Below the pieces are notes generated by a model, which saw only the letters and a program-made list of their open reading frames with translations, was not told where the DNA came from and searched no databases. The position numbers were made by a program, and so were the translations under genes. Shown one piece after another: positions 15,915 to 23,539 of a DNA stretch of 36,439 nucleotides (its first letter is position 1; each line of letters begins with the position of its first letter). The DNA is from Sphingobacteriales bacterium (GTDB lineage: Bacteria > Bacteroidota > Bacteroidia > Sphingobacteriales > Sphingobacteriaceae): positions 1 to 36,439 of the forward strand of contig JACXVB010000028.1 of assembly GCA_014763615.1 (NCBI GenBank). The letters run 5' to 3'.

Positions 15915-16796
15915 ATGAAAATAGGCATTTACGGTAGGCAGTTCAACAACTCGGTTTTGCCCTATGTACAGCAAGTTTTTGATTGTTTGGTAGAGTGGGA
16001 GATAGAGGTTTTAGTTTATCAAGATTTTTTTGATTTCATAAAAGATAAAGTTTTTTTACCGAAACAATTTAGTGCCTTCACATCTCACGAAGAGATTAAA
16101 GATGTGATAGATGTGATGATAAGTTTAGGTGGTGATGGCACCATACTAGATACAGTAACTTTGGTAAGAGATTCTGGTATCCCAATGATTGGAATTAATT
16201 TTGGGAGATTGGGGTTTTTAGCCAGCATCAACAAAGAAGGAATTAAATCTGCCATAGATGGTTTAGTACACAAAAAATTCACCTTAGATACCAGAAGGCT
16301 ATTAAAAATTGAGTCTAATTTAAACCTTTTTGGCGATTTGAATTTTGCATTAAACGATGTCACCATTTTAAAAAGAGATACCTCGGCCATGATTTTAATT
16401 CACTGTTTCCTCAACGGCGAATTTCTAAACTCTTATTGGGCTGATGGTTTAATCATCGCTACGCCAACAGGTTCAACTGCTTATTCATTAAGTTGTGGGG
16501 GTCCAATTGTGTTTCCTAGATCAGGTAATTTCTTAATTACGCCCATTTCTCCTCACAATTTAAATGTACGTCCGGTTATCTTATCTGATGAAAATGTACT
16601 CACTTTTGAGGTAGAAGGAAGAAGCTCTAAATACTTGGTAAGTTGTGATTCTAGAACGGCAGTAACAGGTCCTGATGTTAAGATTAACATCAAAAGAGCC
16701 GATTTTGATATCAATCTAGTGCGATTAAACAATGAAAGCTACCTATCAACGTTAAGAAATAAATTGCTTTGGGGTATAGATACCAGAAATTACTAA
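15915..16796 (+). CDS. nadK: NAD kinase
   Basis: A 293-residue cytoplasmic enzyme that phosphorylates NAD to NADP with ATP or polyphosphate. The GGDG motif lies at residues 72-75 (SLGGDGTILD). NFGRLGFLA follows near 94-102, and PTGSTAYSLSCGGPI near 190 is the second signature. The length is normal. The C-terminal residues end in LRNKLLWGIDTRNY. It sits between the CBS protein and the PorG-like gene (9-nt gap), an order I recall as conserved in Bacteroidota. Confidence 0.96.
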   Translation: MKIGIYGRQFNNSVLPYVQQVFDCLVEWEIEVLVYQDFFDFIKDKVFLPKQFSAFTSHEEIKDVIDVMISLGGDGTILDTVTLVRDSGIPMIGINFGRLGFLASINKEGIKSAIDGLVHKKFTLDTRRLLKIESNLNLFGDLNFALNDVTILKRDTSAMILIHCFLNGEFLNSYWADGLIIATPTGSTAYSLSCGGPIVFPRSGNFLITPISPHNLNVRPVILSDENVLTFEVEGRSSKYLVSCDSRTAVTGPDVKINIKRADFDINLVRLNNESYLSTLRNKLLWGIDTRNY

Positions 16797-16805
16797 GCCA
16801 TCTTA

Positions 16806-17603
16806 ATGACGAATTATTTTAAAGTATTTATACTTTTTATGCTGTTGAGTAGCCAGTCTGCAAAAGCTCAAACTTGGGAAGTTGGAGTAACCGCTGGCTC
16901 TTTGTGTTACATGGGCGATTTAAATCAGAATAATTTTCGTCAATTTCATCATCCTGCCTTCGGCTTTTCTGTAAAAAGAAATTTGGATAGCTATTGGGCA
17001 CTTAAGTTAGCCTTATTTAGCGGAAAAATTAGCGCAGACGAGTCTAAATCACCTTATCAACAAGAGAGAGAAAGAAATTTAAGTTTCTTTTCTCCATTAA
17101 CCGAAGGAAGCTTACAGGTAGAGTTTAACTTTTTTGATTATGGTTTTGATTTTTTGCAGAAACGATTTACTCCCTATCTCTACTCAGGTATTGCGCTTAC
17201 GGGTTTTAATCCACAAACCAACTATAAAGGTGCAACCTATGAGTTAAAATATTACCGAACAGAAGGTCAAGCAAATCAATACAATACCATTACTTATTCT
17301 ATCCCGGTTGGGGCGGGTGTAAAATTTAATTTTGGGAAGTATTTTAATCTATCTGCCGAGTTGGGAACAAGAAATGTTTCTACCGATTATCTAGACGATG
17401 TAAGTGGATATTATCCAGATCCTGCTCTTTTACAAGACAATTCACCAGAAAAAACAGCTTTAAGGTTAGCTCTTTCAGACCGTTCTATCAATAAAAGTGG
17501 CGTTGCAGGTACTCAAAGAGGTGATTTTAGAAAAAAGGATAGTTATCTGTTTGTGGGTATAACCTTATCTTATACCTTTGTAAGCCAAAAATGTCCCTTT
17601 TAA
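16806..17603 (+). CDS. porG: PorG-like outer-membrane protein (DUF6089 family)
   Basis: A 265-residue predicted outer-membrane beta-barrel. A signal peptide covers residues 1-22 (ending AKAQ). The mature start, TWEVGVTAGSLCYMGDLNQ, is typical of DUF6089, where a Gly-Asp-Leu-Asn follows an aromatic residue. Strands end with SYLFVGITLSYTFVSQKCPF. In P. gingivalis the related PorG takes part in the type IX secretion complex, and its gene precedes uppS, bamA and two ompH genes, the same order as here. The order supports the family call; actual participation in type IX secretion is inferred. Confidence 0.75.
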   Translation: MTNYFKVFILFMLLSSQSAKAQTWEVGVTAGSLCYMGDLNQNNFRQFHHPAFGFSVKRNLDSYWALKLALFSGKISADESKSPYQQERERNLSFFSPLTEGSLQVEFNFFDYGFDFLQKRFTPYLYSGIALTGFNPQTNYKGATYELKYYRTEGQANQYNTITYSIPVGAGVKFNFGKYFNLSAELGTRNVSTDYLDDVSGYYPDPALLQDNSPEKTALRLALSDRSINKSGVAGTQRGDFRKKDSYLFVGITLSYTFVSQKCPF

Positions 17604-17624
17604 AGGGTGGTTTCTTGATCATTG

Positions 17625-18365
17625 ATGAGCTTTAGAGAAAAATTAAATCTAGATAAATTACCAGAACATGTTGCCATTATAATGGATGGAAACGGCCGTT
17701 GGGCAAAAGAGAAAGGAAAGATGCGTGTTTTTGGTCACAAAAACGGAGTTTTAGCAGTAAGAGATACTGTTGAAGGTGCCGCAGAAGTGGGTATCAAAAA
17801 TTTAACGCTTTATGCTTTCTCTACAGAGAACTGGAATCGTCCGAAACTGGAAGTTACCGCTTTGATGGAATTATTAGTGAGCACCATTAATAAGGAAACC
17901 AAAACCTTAATGGAAAATAACGTAAAATTAAATGCAATTGGTGATTTAACCTCTCTTCCAGAGCGATGTTACGCTGAATTAAAGGAGGCAATGGCAAAAA
18001 CTGCTAATAATACGCGTTTAACATTAACGTTAGCATTATCATATAGCTCGAGATGGGAAATACTGAACGCAACTAAAATGATGACTGCAGATGCACTTGC
18101 AGGTAAAATTCAAGCGGCTGATATTAATGAAAAGCTTTTTGAATCTTATCTCGCTACAAAAGACTTACCTCATCCTGAATTGATGATAAGAACAAGTGGA
18201 GAACATCGAATCAGTAATTATTTGTTGTGGCAATTGGCTTACGCCGAGTTATATTTCACATCCACCCTATGGCCTGATTTTAGACGAGAAGATCTTTTTA
18301 AAGCTGTTTACGATTATCAGCAAAGAGAAAGAAGATTTGGTTTAACCAGTGAACAGATTGGCTAA
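17625..18365 (+). CDS. uppS: Isoprenyl transferase (undecaprenyl diphosphate synthase)
   Basis: A 246-residue cis-prenyltransferase that builds undecaprenyl diphosphate, the lipid carrier for peptidoglycan and other surface polymers. The substrate motif IMDGNGRWAK lies near residues 18-27, with SYSSRWEI in the middle and the signature MIRTSGEHRISNYLLWQLAY near 189-208, followed by ELYFTSTLWPDF. I chose the ATG at 17625, giving MSFREKLNLDK; the codon just before it is TTG and could also start. It lies 21 nt after the PorG-like gene and 60 nt before bamA. Confidence 0.96.
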   Translation: MSFREKLNLDKLPEHVAIIMDGNGRWAKEKGKMRVFGHKNGVLAVRDTVEGAAEVGIKNLTLYAFSTENWNRPKLEVTALMELLVSTINKETKTLMENNVKLNAIGDLTSLPERCYAELKEAMAKTANNTRLTLTLALSYSSRWEILNATKMMTADALAGKIQAADINEKLFESYLATKDLPHPELMIRTSGEHRISNYLLWQLAYAELYFTSTLWPDFRREDLFKAVYDYQQRERRFGLTSEQIG

Positions 18366-18425
18366 TTTTACTTTTAACAAAATTTAACAAAGATTACCAC
18401 TATTTTAGCCACCATACAGACGTAA

Positions 18426-20945
18426 ATGAAGAATTTTTTAATAATTATACTTTTCTTAAGTTTAACTACATCAGCTTTTTCACAAACTATTCCATCGCTC
18501 AGACCAAAAACTGAAGGACAATCCAAGATATTGGATTACACCAATCCAAAGGAATATACCATTGGCGGAGTAAATATTAAAGGCGTGAAATATTTAGATA
18601 AATCGGTTTTAATTACCATTTCTAAATTAAACGTAGGGGATAGAATTATGGTTCCGGGTGATGCCACAGCAGAAGCAGTAAAGAATTTATGGGCCCAAGG
18701 TTTATTTGATGATGTAGCTATAGAGATCAATAAAATAGAAGGTGATACCATTTATTTTGATTTAAATTTGGCTGAAAGACCAAGAGTTTCGAGAATAGAA
18801 TTAAGTGGTTTAACAAAAAGTGAAACCTCGGATATTAGAGAAAAATTGAATAATCAGAAAGGTAAAATCGTAAATGATAACCTTAGAAATATGATTAATT
18901 CTATCATTACCAAACATTTTTACGAGAAAGGTTATCTAAACACGCAAGTTAAAATCACTACCGTTAACGATACTTCTGATCTAAATAGTAGAATTGTGAA
19001 AGTGGCTGTAGATAAAAATCATAAAGTAAAAGTAAATGCCATCAACATAGATGGGAATAAAGATTTCTCTGATGCCAAATTGAAGAAATTTATGAAGAAG
19101 ACGCATGAACGAGCTTTTTATAAAATTTTTGGTTCTGGTAAATTTTTAAAAGATAAATACGAAGAAGATAAGGAAAAATTGATTGCCAAAATGCGTGATA
19201 AAGGTTATCGAGATGCAGAGATCATTTCTGATTCTGTCTATCGTCATGATGATAAATCTGTAAATATCGATATTAAACTACATGAAGGCCCTAAATATTA
19301 TTTTGGTAATATCACTTTTTCTGGAAATGCAAAATACCCATCTTCAATTCTAAAACAGATTCTGAAAATTGAAAAAGGAGATGTATTTAGTGAAGAAAAG
19401 TTGGAGAAAACATTAAGAAGCAGCCCTTCAAGTGATGACGTTTCCTCTCTATATCTGAATGATGGTTATTTAACTTTCAATGCTGATCCGGTACAAACCA
19501 GAATTTATAAGGATACGGTTGATTTAGACATCAGAATTTACGAAGGCCCTCAATACACCATCAATAAAGTAATTTTAAAAGGGAATGATTTAACCAATGA
19601 TAAGGTAGTTTTAAGAGAGATAAGAACTAAACCCGGTCAGAAATTTTCAAAAGATTTATTGGTACGTTCTCAAAGACAAATTGCTCAATTAGGTAACTTT
19701 GATGAACAAAAAATTGATATTAAACCCATCCCTAACCCAGTTGATGGAACCGTTGATATCCAATATACAGTAGTAGAAAAACCATCAGATCAAATTGAAT
19801 TATCCGGAGGTTTTGGTGGAGGTAGAGTAGTTGGAACCTTAGGTTTAACTTTCAATAACTTCTCAGCCAAGAATTTATTCAATCTAAAAGCTTACAAACC
19901 CTTACCAAAAGGAGATGGGCAGAAATTGAGTATCAGAGGTCAAACGAATGGTAAATATTATCAATCCTATAGTTTTTCTTTTTCTGAACCTTGGTTTGGA
20001 GGCAAAAAGCCTATTTATTTTGGTATCAGTGCATTCACTTCATTACAAAGCAATGGCTTAGCTAATGCCGATCCAAACTATCAAAAAATCAGATTAAATG
20101 GGGTGACTTTTAGTTTAGGAAAACAGTTGCAATGGCCTGATGATTATTTTAGATTAGATTATGCTATGAATTTACAACAGTTTAAGTTGAGAAATTATGC
20201 TGGTTATCTGTTTCAAAATGGAGATTCTTATGATTTAAGTCTGAGCCAAATATTTAGCCGTAACTCAGTGGATGTGCCAATCTTCCCAACCTCTGGTTCA
20301 AATATTAAATTCACTGTTCAAGCAACTTTACCTTATTCGGCATTTAACGGAAAGAATTATAACAACCTTTCCACTTCAGAGCGTTATAAATTTGCAGAGT
20401 ATCATAAATGGAAATTTGAATCTCAGTTTTTCCAAAAAGTTTATGGTAAATTGATTTTGAAAGCTCAAGCACAATTCGGCTTTATTGGTTATTATAACAA
20501 AGAAGTTGGACAGGCACCTTTCGGAAGATTTAAATTAGGTGGTGATGGTTTACAAGGTTTTGATTTCTTGCAGGGTTCTGAGGTGATTGGATTAAGAGGT
20601 TATGCTAATAACTCGGTAGTGCCTGAAGGGGCATTAACTACAGCGGGTAGTCCAATTTTTGGAAAGTATGTGTTAGAACTTCGCCATCCAATCACTTTAA
20701 ATCAATCAGCAACCGTGTTTATGTTAGCTTTTGCTGAGGGAGGGAACACCTGGAACAACTTTAAAGAGTTTAATCCGTTTAATGTGAAAAGATCAGTAGG
20801 TGTTGGTGCTAGAATTTACTTGCCTATATTTGGATTATTAGGAATTGATTATGGTTACGGATTTGATAATATTCCTGGAAACCCAACAGCTAATCATGGG
20901 CAATTCCACTTCAGTATTGCACAACAATTAGGAGGTTTCAATTAA
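18426..20945 (+). CDS. bamA: Outer membrane protein assembly factor BamA
   Basis: An 839-residue Omp85 protein that inserts beta-barrels into the outer membrane. A signal peptide (1-19, SAFSQ) is followed by repeated POTRA domains over about 45-430, seen as recurring blocks such as VNIKGVKYLDKSVL, RIELSGLTKSE, NAINIDGNKDFSD, ITFSGNAKYP and VILKGNDLTND. The barrel begins at about 440 with QIELSGGFGGGRVVGTLGLTF. The C-terminal strand is FHFSIAQQLGGFN. The length is usual for Bacteroidota. It is followed after 7 nt by the first of two Skp-like chaperone genes, the classical partner arrangement. A weak promoter-like TATTTTAG lies in the 60-nt gap before it. Confidence 0.96.
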   Translation: MKNFLIIILFLSLTTSAFSQTIPSLRPKTEGQSKILDYTNPKEYTIGGVNIKGVKYLDKSVLITISKLNVGDRIMVPGDATAEAVKNLWAQGLFDDVAIEINKIEGDTIYFDLNLAERPRVSRIELSGLTKSETSDIREKLNNQKGKIVNDNLRNMINSIITKHFYEKGYLNTQVKITTVNDTSDLNSRIVKVAVDKNHKVKVNAINIDGNKDFSDAKLKKFMKKTHERAFYKIFGSGKFLKDKYEEDKEKLIAKMRDKGYRDAEIISDSVYRHDDKSVNIDIKLHEGPKYYFGNITFSGNAKYPSSILKQILKIEKGDVFSEEKLEKTLRSSPSSDDVSSLYLNDGYLTFNADPVQTRIYKDTVDLDIRIYEGPQYTINKVILKGNDLTNDKVVLREIRTKPGQKFSKDLLVRSQRQIAQLGNFDEQKIDIKPIPNPVDGTVDIQYTVVEKPSDQIELSGGFGGGRVVGTLGLTFNNFSAKNLFNLKAYKPLPKGDGQKLSIRGQTNGKYYQSYSFSFSEPWFGGKKPIYFGISAFTSLQSNGLANADPNYQKIRLNGVTFSLGKQLQWPDDYFRLDYAMNLQQFKLRNYAGYLFQNGDSYDLSLSQIFSRNSVDVPIFPTSGSNIKFTVQATLPYSAFNGKNYNNLSTSERYKFAEYHKWKFESQFFQKVYGKLILKAQAQFGFIGYYNKEVGQAPFGRFKLGGDGLQGFDFLQGSEVIGLRGYANNSVVPEGALTTAGSPIFGKYVLELRHPITLNQSATVFMLAFAEGGNTWNNFKEFNPFNVKRSVGVGARIYLPIFGLLGIDYGYGFDNIPGNPTANHGQFHFSIAQQLGGFN

Positions 20946-20952
20946 AATTATA

Positions 20953-21480
20953 GTGAAAAAATATATCATTCTATCGATATTATTCGTTACGCTATGTGCA
21001 AGTGCATTTGCACAACGCGTTGCATTTGTTGATGCTGAATATATTTTGAAACACATTCCTGAGTATGCATCTGCACAAAAACAATTAGATGCCTCATCTG
21101 TGAAATGGCAAAAAGAGATTGAGGATCAGTTTAGCGAAGTAGAAAAGATGAAGAAAGATTATCAAGCAGATCAGGTTTTGCTTACAGATGCGATGAGAAA
21201 AGAGCGCAAGGAAGCTATTGATAAAAAAGAAAAAGAAGCACAAGATTTGCAACAGCGAAGATTTGGCTATCAAGGAGATTTATATCAAGAAAAAATAAGA
21301 TTAATCAAACCTATACAAGATAAAGTGGCAAAAGCAGTAGAAGAATATGCCAACAGAGAAAGTATTGATATCATCTTAGATAAAAGTACGGTAACTTTGC
21401 TATTTGCAAGACCAACATTCGATGGAACTAATGAAATCATCACAAGAATGGGTTATAAACCAGGATCATTTGCTAAATAG
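20953..21480 (+). CDS. OmpH/Skp family periplasmic chaperone (copy 1)
   Basis: A 175-residue secreted protein that should hold unfolded outer-membrane proteins in the periplasm for BamA. It starts with GTG at 20953, seven nt after the bamA stop; no ATG is available upstream. A signal peptide covers 1-21 (LCASAFAQ). The mature start RVAFVDAEYILKHIPEYASA is the family signature. A long charged coiled coil (about 45-115, rich in Lys, Glu and Gln) forms the two tentacle helices. The C-terminal part, ESIDIILDKSTVTLLFARP, closes the body domain. Length is like E. coli Skp plus a short tail. Confidence 0.92.
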   Translation: MKKYIILSILFVTLCASAFAQRVAFVDAEYILKHIPEYASAQKQLDASSVKWQKEIEDQFSEVEKMKKDYQADQVLLTDAMRKERKEAIDKKEKEAQDLQQRRFGYQGDLYQEKIRLIKPIQDKVAKAVEEYANRESIDIILDKSTVTLLFARPTFDGTNEIITRMGYKPGSFAK

Positions 21481-21530
21481 CAATTTTTATTTTAAAATCG
21501 TAAAATCAAATTAATACACAAATTAGAAAA

Positions 21531-22043
21531 ATGAAAAAATTATTCAAGATTGTTTTAGTAGCAGGAGGTTTATTATTTGCAGGTAATCTGGTAAATGCTC
21601 AACAAAAAATTGCCCATATCAATTCAGCAGATTTGATTAAGTTAATGCCAGAAACAGCAAATGCAGATAAACAATTAGATTCTTTCAAATCTTCTTTAGA
21701 TGCAGACGGTAAAACAATGTACACCGAGTATCAAAATAAAGTTCAAGATTTCCAAAATAATCAGAAAACCCTTTCTGATGCCATGAAAGACACTAAGATT
21801 AAAGAAATTCAGGATATGCAAACTCGTATTCAAGAATATCAACAAAAAGCAAGTGATGATTTCGAGAAAAAAAGAAGTGAATTGTACGACCCAATTTTGA
21901 AAAAAGCTGAAGACGCTGTTAAAGCCGTGGCAAAAGAAAAAGGTTATGCTTACGTTTTTGATACTACACAGCCAGGATTGGTTTATTTTGATGGAGGAAT
22001 AGACATTATGCCTGATGTAAAAGCGAAATTAGGTTTAAAATAA
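21531..22043 (+). CDS. OmpH/Skp family periplasmic chaperone (copy 2)
   Basis: A 170-residue paralogue of the gene before it. The signal peptide is residues 1-23 (LVNAQ). KIAHINSADLIKLMPETANA matches the family start, a coiled coil covers about 45-115, and the body closes with GYAYVFDTTQPGLVYFDGG. The two copies are diverged rather than recent duplicates. Paired ompH genes after bamA are usual in Bacteroidota. This is the last gene of the operon: a 14-bp terminator hairpin follows 18 nt beyond the stop. Confidence 0.93.
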   Translation: MKKLFKIVLVAGGLLFAGNLVNAQQKIAHINSADLIKLMPETANADKQLDSFKSSLDADGKTMYTEYQNKVQDFQNNQKTLSDAMKDTKIKEIQDMQTRIQEYQQKASDDFEKKRSELYDPILKKAEDAVKAVAKEKGYAYVFDTTQPGLVYFDGGIDIMPDVKAKLGLK

Positions 22044-22061
22044 AACCTCTAAACAAAAGTT

Positions 22062-22105
22062 AAAATGCGAAACTGGATTGGATTTCAGTTTCGCATTTTT
22101 ATTTT
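22062..22105 (+). terminator. Strong terminator ending the bamA-ompH operon
   Basis: AAAATGCGAAACTG (22062-22075) pairs perfectly with CAGTTTCGCATTTT (22086-22099), followed by further T. The 14-bp stem with a 10-nt loop separates the envelope operon from murI. Confidence 0.92.
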
Positions 22106-22163
22106 AAATAGTAATTTCGTTTAAGCAGTTTGGGTAACATATCCAGAATTTTAATCTTATAAC

Positions 22164-22973
22164 ATGCAAAGTCCGATTGGTATTTTTGATTCAGGGATTG
22201 GAGGTTTAACGGTAGCCAATGCCATCAGGCAGGTCATGCCTCATGAAAATTTGATTTATTTTGGAGATACGGCACACATGCCTTATGGAGATAAATCGGC
22301 GGAAGCCATCAAATATTATAGCCTTAAGATCGGTAAGTTTTTGCAAGAGAAAGGATGTAAAGCGATTGTGATTGCCTGCAATACTGCATCTTCTTTAGGG
22401 TATCAAGATTTAAAGGATTTTTTAGGAGATGATTTACCCATTTTAAATGTGATAGATCCTGTAGTAGAGTTTTGTAGTCTGCAGCCGCAATATCATAAAA
22501 TTGGAGTGATTGCCACAAAAGCCACCATCAAGTCTGATGTTTATGCCAAAAAACTGAAAATTGCATTACCAAATATCGAGGTGAAATCTTTGGCTACTCC
22601 ATTATTAGCCCCCATGATTGAGGAAGGCTTCTTTAATAATAACATTAGTAAAACCATTATTAATACTTATTTATCTTCGGCTAAATTGAAGAAGATAGAT
22701 TCATTGATTTTAGCTTGTACCCATTATCCTTTAATCAGAAAAGAGATTAACGAATTCTATCAAGGAAAAGTGGATATTTTAAATACTGCCACTATTGTAG
22801 CTGATGACGTTAAACAGAAACTAGAAGTTCTAAATTTAACCAATACCAGTAAAGAAGAACCTAAACATCAGTTTTTTGTGTCTGATAAAACAAAAGCTTT
22901 TGAAACCAGTACACAATTGTTTTTTGGAGACAAGATTAATTTGACTTTAAAGAATATCTGGGATAAAGTTTAA
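22164..22973 (+). CDS. murI: Glutamate racemase
   Basis: A 269-residue cytoplasmic enzyme that converts L- to D-glutamate for peptidoglycan. The N-terminal motif is GIFDSGIGGLTV with D9 and S10. The two catalytic cysteines are C72 in ACNTAS and C185 in ACTHYPL. Length is normal. It has its own transcription unit after the bamA operon terminator. A possible 8-bp hairpin with no T run (22995-23016) lies downstream. Confidence 0.96.
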   Translation: MQSPIGIFDSGIGGLTVANAIRQVMPHENLIYFGDTAHMPYGDKSAEAIKYYSLKIGKFLQEKGCKAIVIACNTASSLGYQDLKDFLGDDLPILNVIDPVVEFCSLQPQYHKIGVIATKATIKSDVYAKKLKIALPNIEVKSLATPLLAPMIEEGFFNNNISKTIINTYLSSAKLKKIDSLILACTHYPLIRKEINEFYQGKVDILNTATIVADDVKQKLEVLNLTNTSKEEPKHQFFVSDKTKAFETSTQLFFGDKINLTLKNIWDKV

Positions 22974-23039
22974 TTATTTAGAATAATTCTTAATAAGATA
23001 ACAATTTCGTTATCTTTACCGCATAGAGTTTGCGTTTTG

Positions 23040-23047
23040 TATTTTTG
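23040..23047 (+). promoter_or_regulatory. -7 box upstream of ccmE
   Basis: TATTTTTG is an exact TAnnTTTG match. A weak TTTA lies 21 nt upstream (23015-23018). Transcription would begin near 23053, giving a leader of about 65 nt that contains the palindrome at 23069-23090. Confidence 0.45.
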
Positions 23048-23068
23048 TAAAATAAAATAAGCATAAAA

Positions 23069-23090
23069 TAGTTGAATATATATTCAACTA
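23069..23090. promoter_or_regulatory. Perfect 22-nt palindrome, candidate operator of the ccm operon
   Basis: The half-site TAGTTGAATAT (23069-23079) is followed directly by its exact reverse complement (23080-23090). Length, AT-rich centre and AGTTGA arms resemble binding sites of MarR-type dimeric regulators. It lies just downstream of a likely -7 box and before the ccmE ATG, a good position for repression. No regulator gene is adjacent. The regulator type is inferred. Confidence 0.6.
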
Positions 23091-23119
23091 AAACATACAA
23101 TCTTTTTAAAATTAATCAA

Positions 23120-23530
23120 ATGAAAAAGAGTTCAATCATTGGTATGGTGATTATCGCTATTGCGATAGGAGTAATCATTAGTACTTACACAGATAGCAGT
23201 ACTTATGGTTCTTTTGATGATGCACAAAAAACAAAAAAAGAATTGCATGTAGTGGGTAAGTTGAACAAATCTAAAGTAATGGTTTATGATCCACAAAAAG
23301 ATGCTAATTACTTTTCTTTTTACATGATAGACAATAAGGGGAAAGAATGTAAAGTAGAATTTACAGGTACCAAACCCCAAGATTTTGAAAAATCAGAACA
23401 AATAGTTTTAACTGGAGAAATGGAGGGTAACGCATTCCATGCAGATAAAATTTTAATGAAATGCCCTTCTAAATACACTCAGGATAAATTAGAAACCACT
23501 GAGTACAAAGCGCAGGATAAAAAAAGTTAA
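23120..23530 (+). CDS. ccmE: Cytochrome c maturation protein CcmE, Cys-type
   Basis: A 136-residue haem chaperone of cytochrome c maturation system I. One N-terminal helix (about 6-21) anchors an OB-fold domain on the periplasmic side (LHVVGKLNKSKVMVYDP, then VKRK-free strands to VLTGEMEGNAFHADKILMKC). In most CcmE proteins a His in HxxxY binds haem covalently. Here the aligned segment is LMKC115PSKY119, so the site reads CxxxY, a variant known from Desulfovibrio and archaea. I start at the ATG 23120; an earlier in-frame TTG at 23072 lies inside the palindrome and would add residues with no hydrophobic logic. ccmF follows after 9 nt. Confidence 0.85.
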   Translation: MKKSSIIGMVIIAIAIGVIISTYTDSSTYGSFDDAQKTKKELHVVGKLNKSKVMVYDPQKDANYFSFYMIDNKGKECKVEFTGTKPQDFEKSEQIVLTGEMEGNAFHADKILMKCPSKYTQDKLETTEYKAQDKKS

Positions 23531-23539
23531 TTTTCTTGG

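Noticed and set aside
16085-16390. 101-codon leftward frame antisense to nadK
   Set aside because: It is opposite the conserved GGDG and NFGRLGF region of nadK, has no promoter and no recognisable motif.
22995-23016. 8-bp hairpin after murI as a terminator
   Set aside because: AAGATAAC and GTTATCTT pair well, but no T run follows (TACCGC), so it is not a convincing terminator. It may belong to the ccmE promoter region.
23072-23119. Earlier TTG start for ccmE adding 16 residues
   Set aside because: The codon lies within the perfect palindrome, and the added residues carry no signal. The ATG at 23120 sits directly before the membrane anchor.
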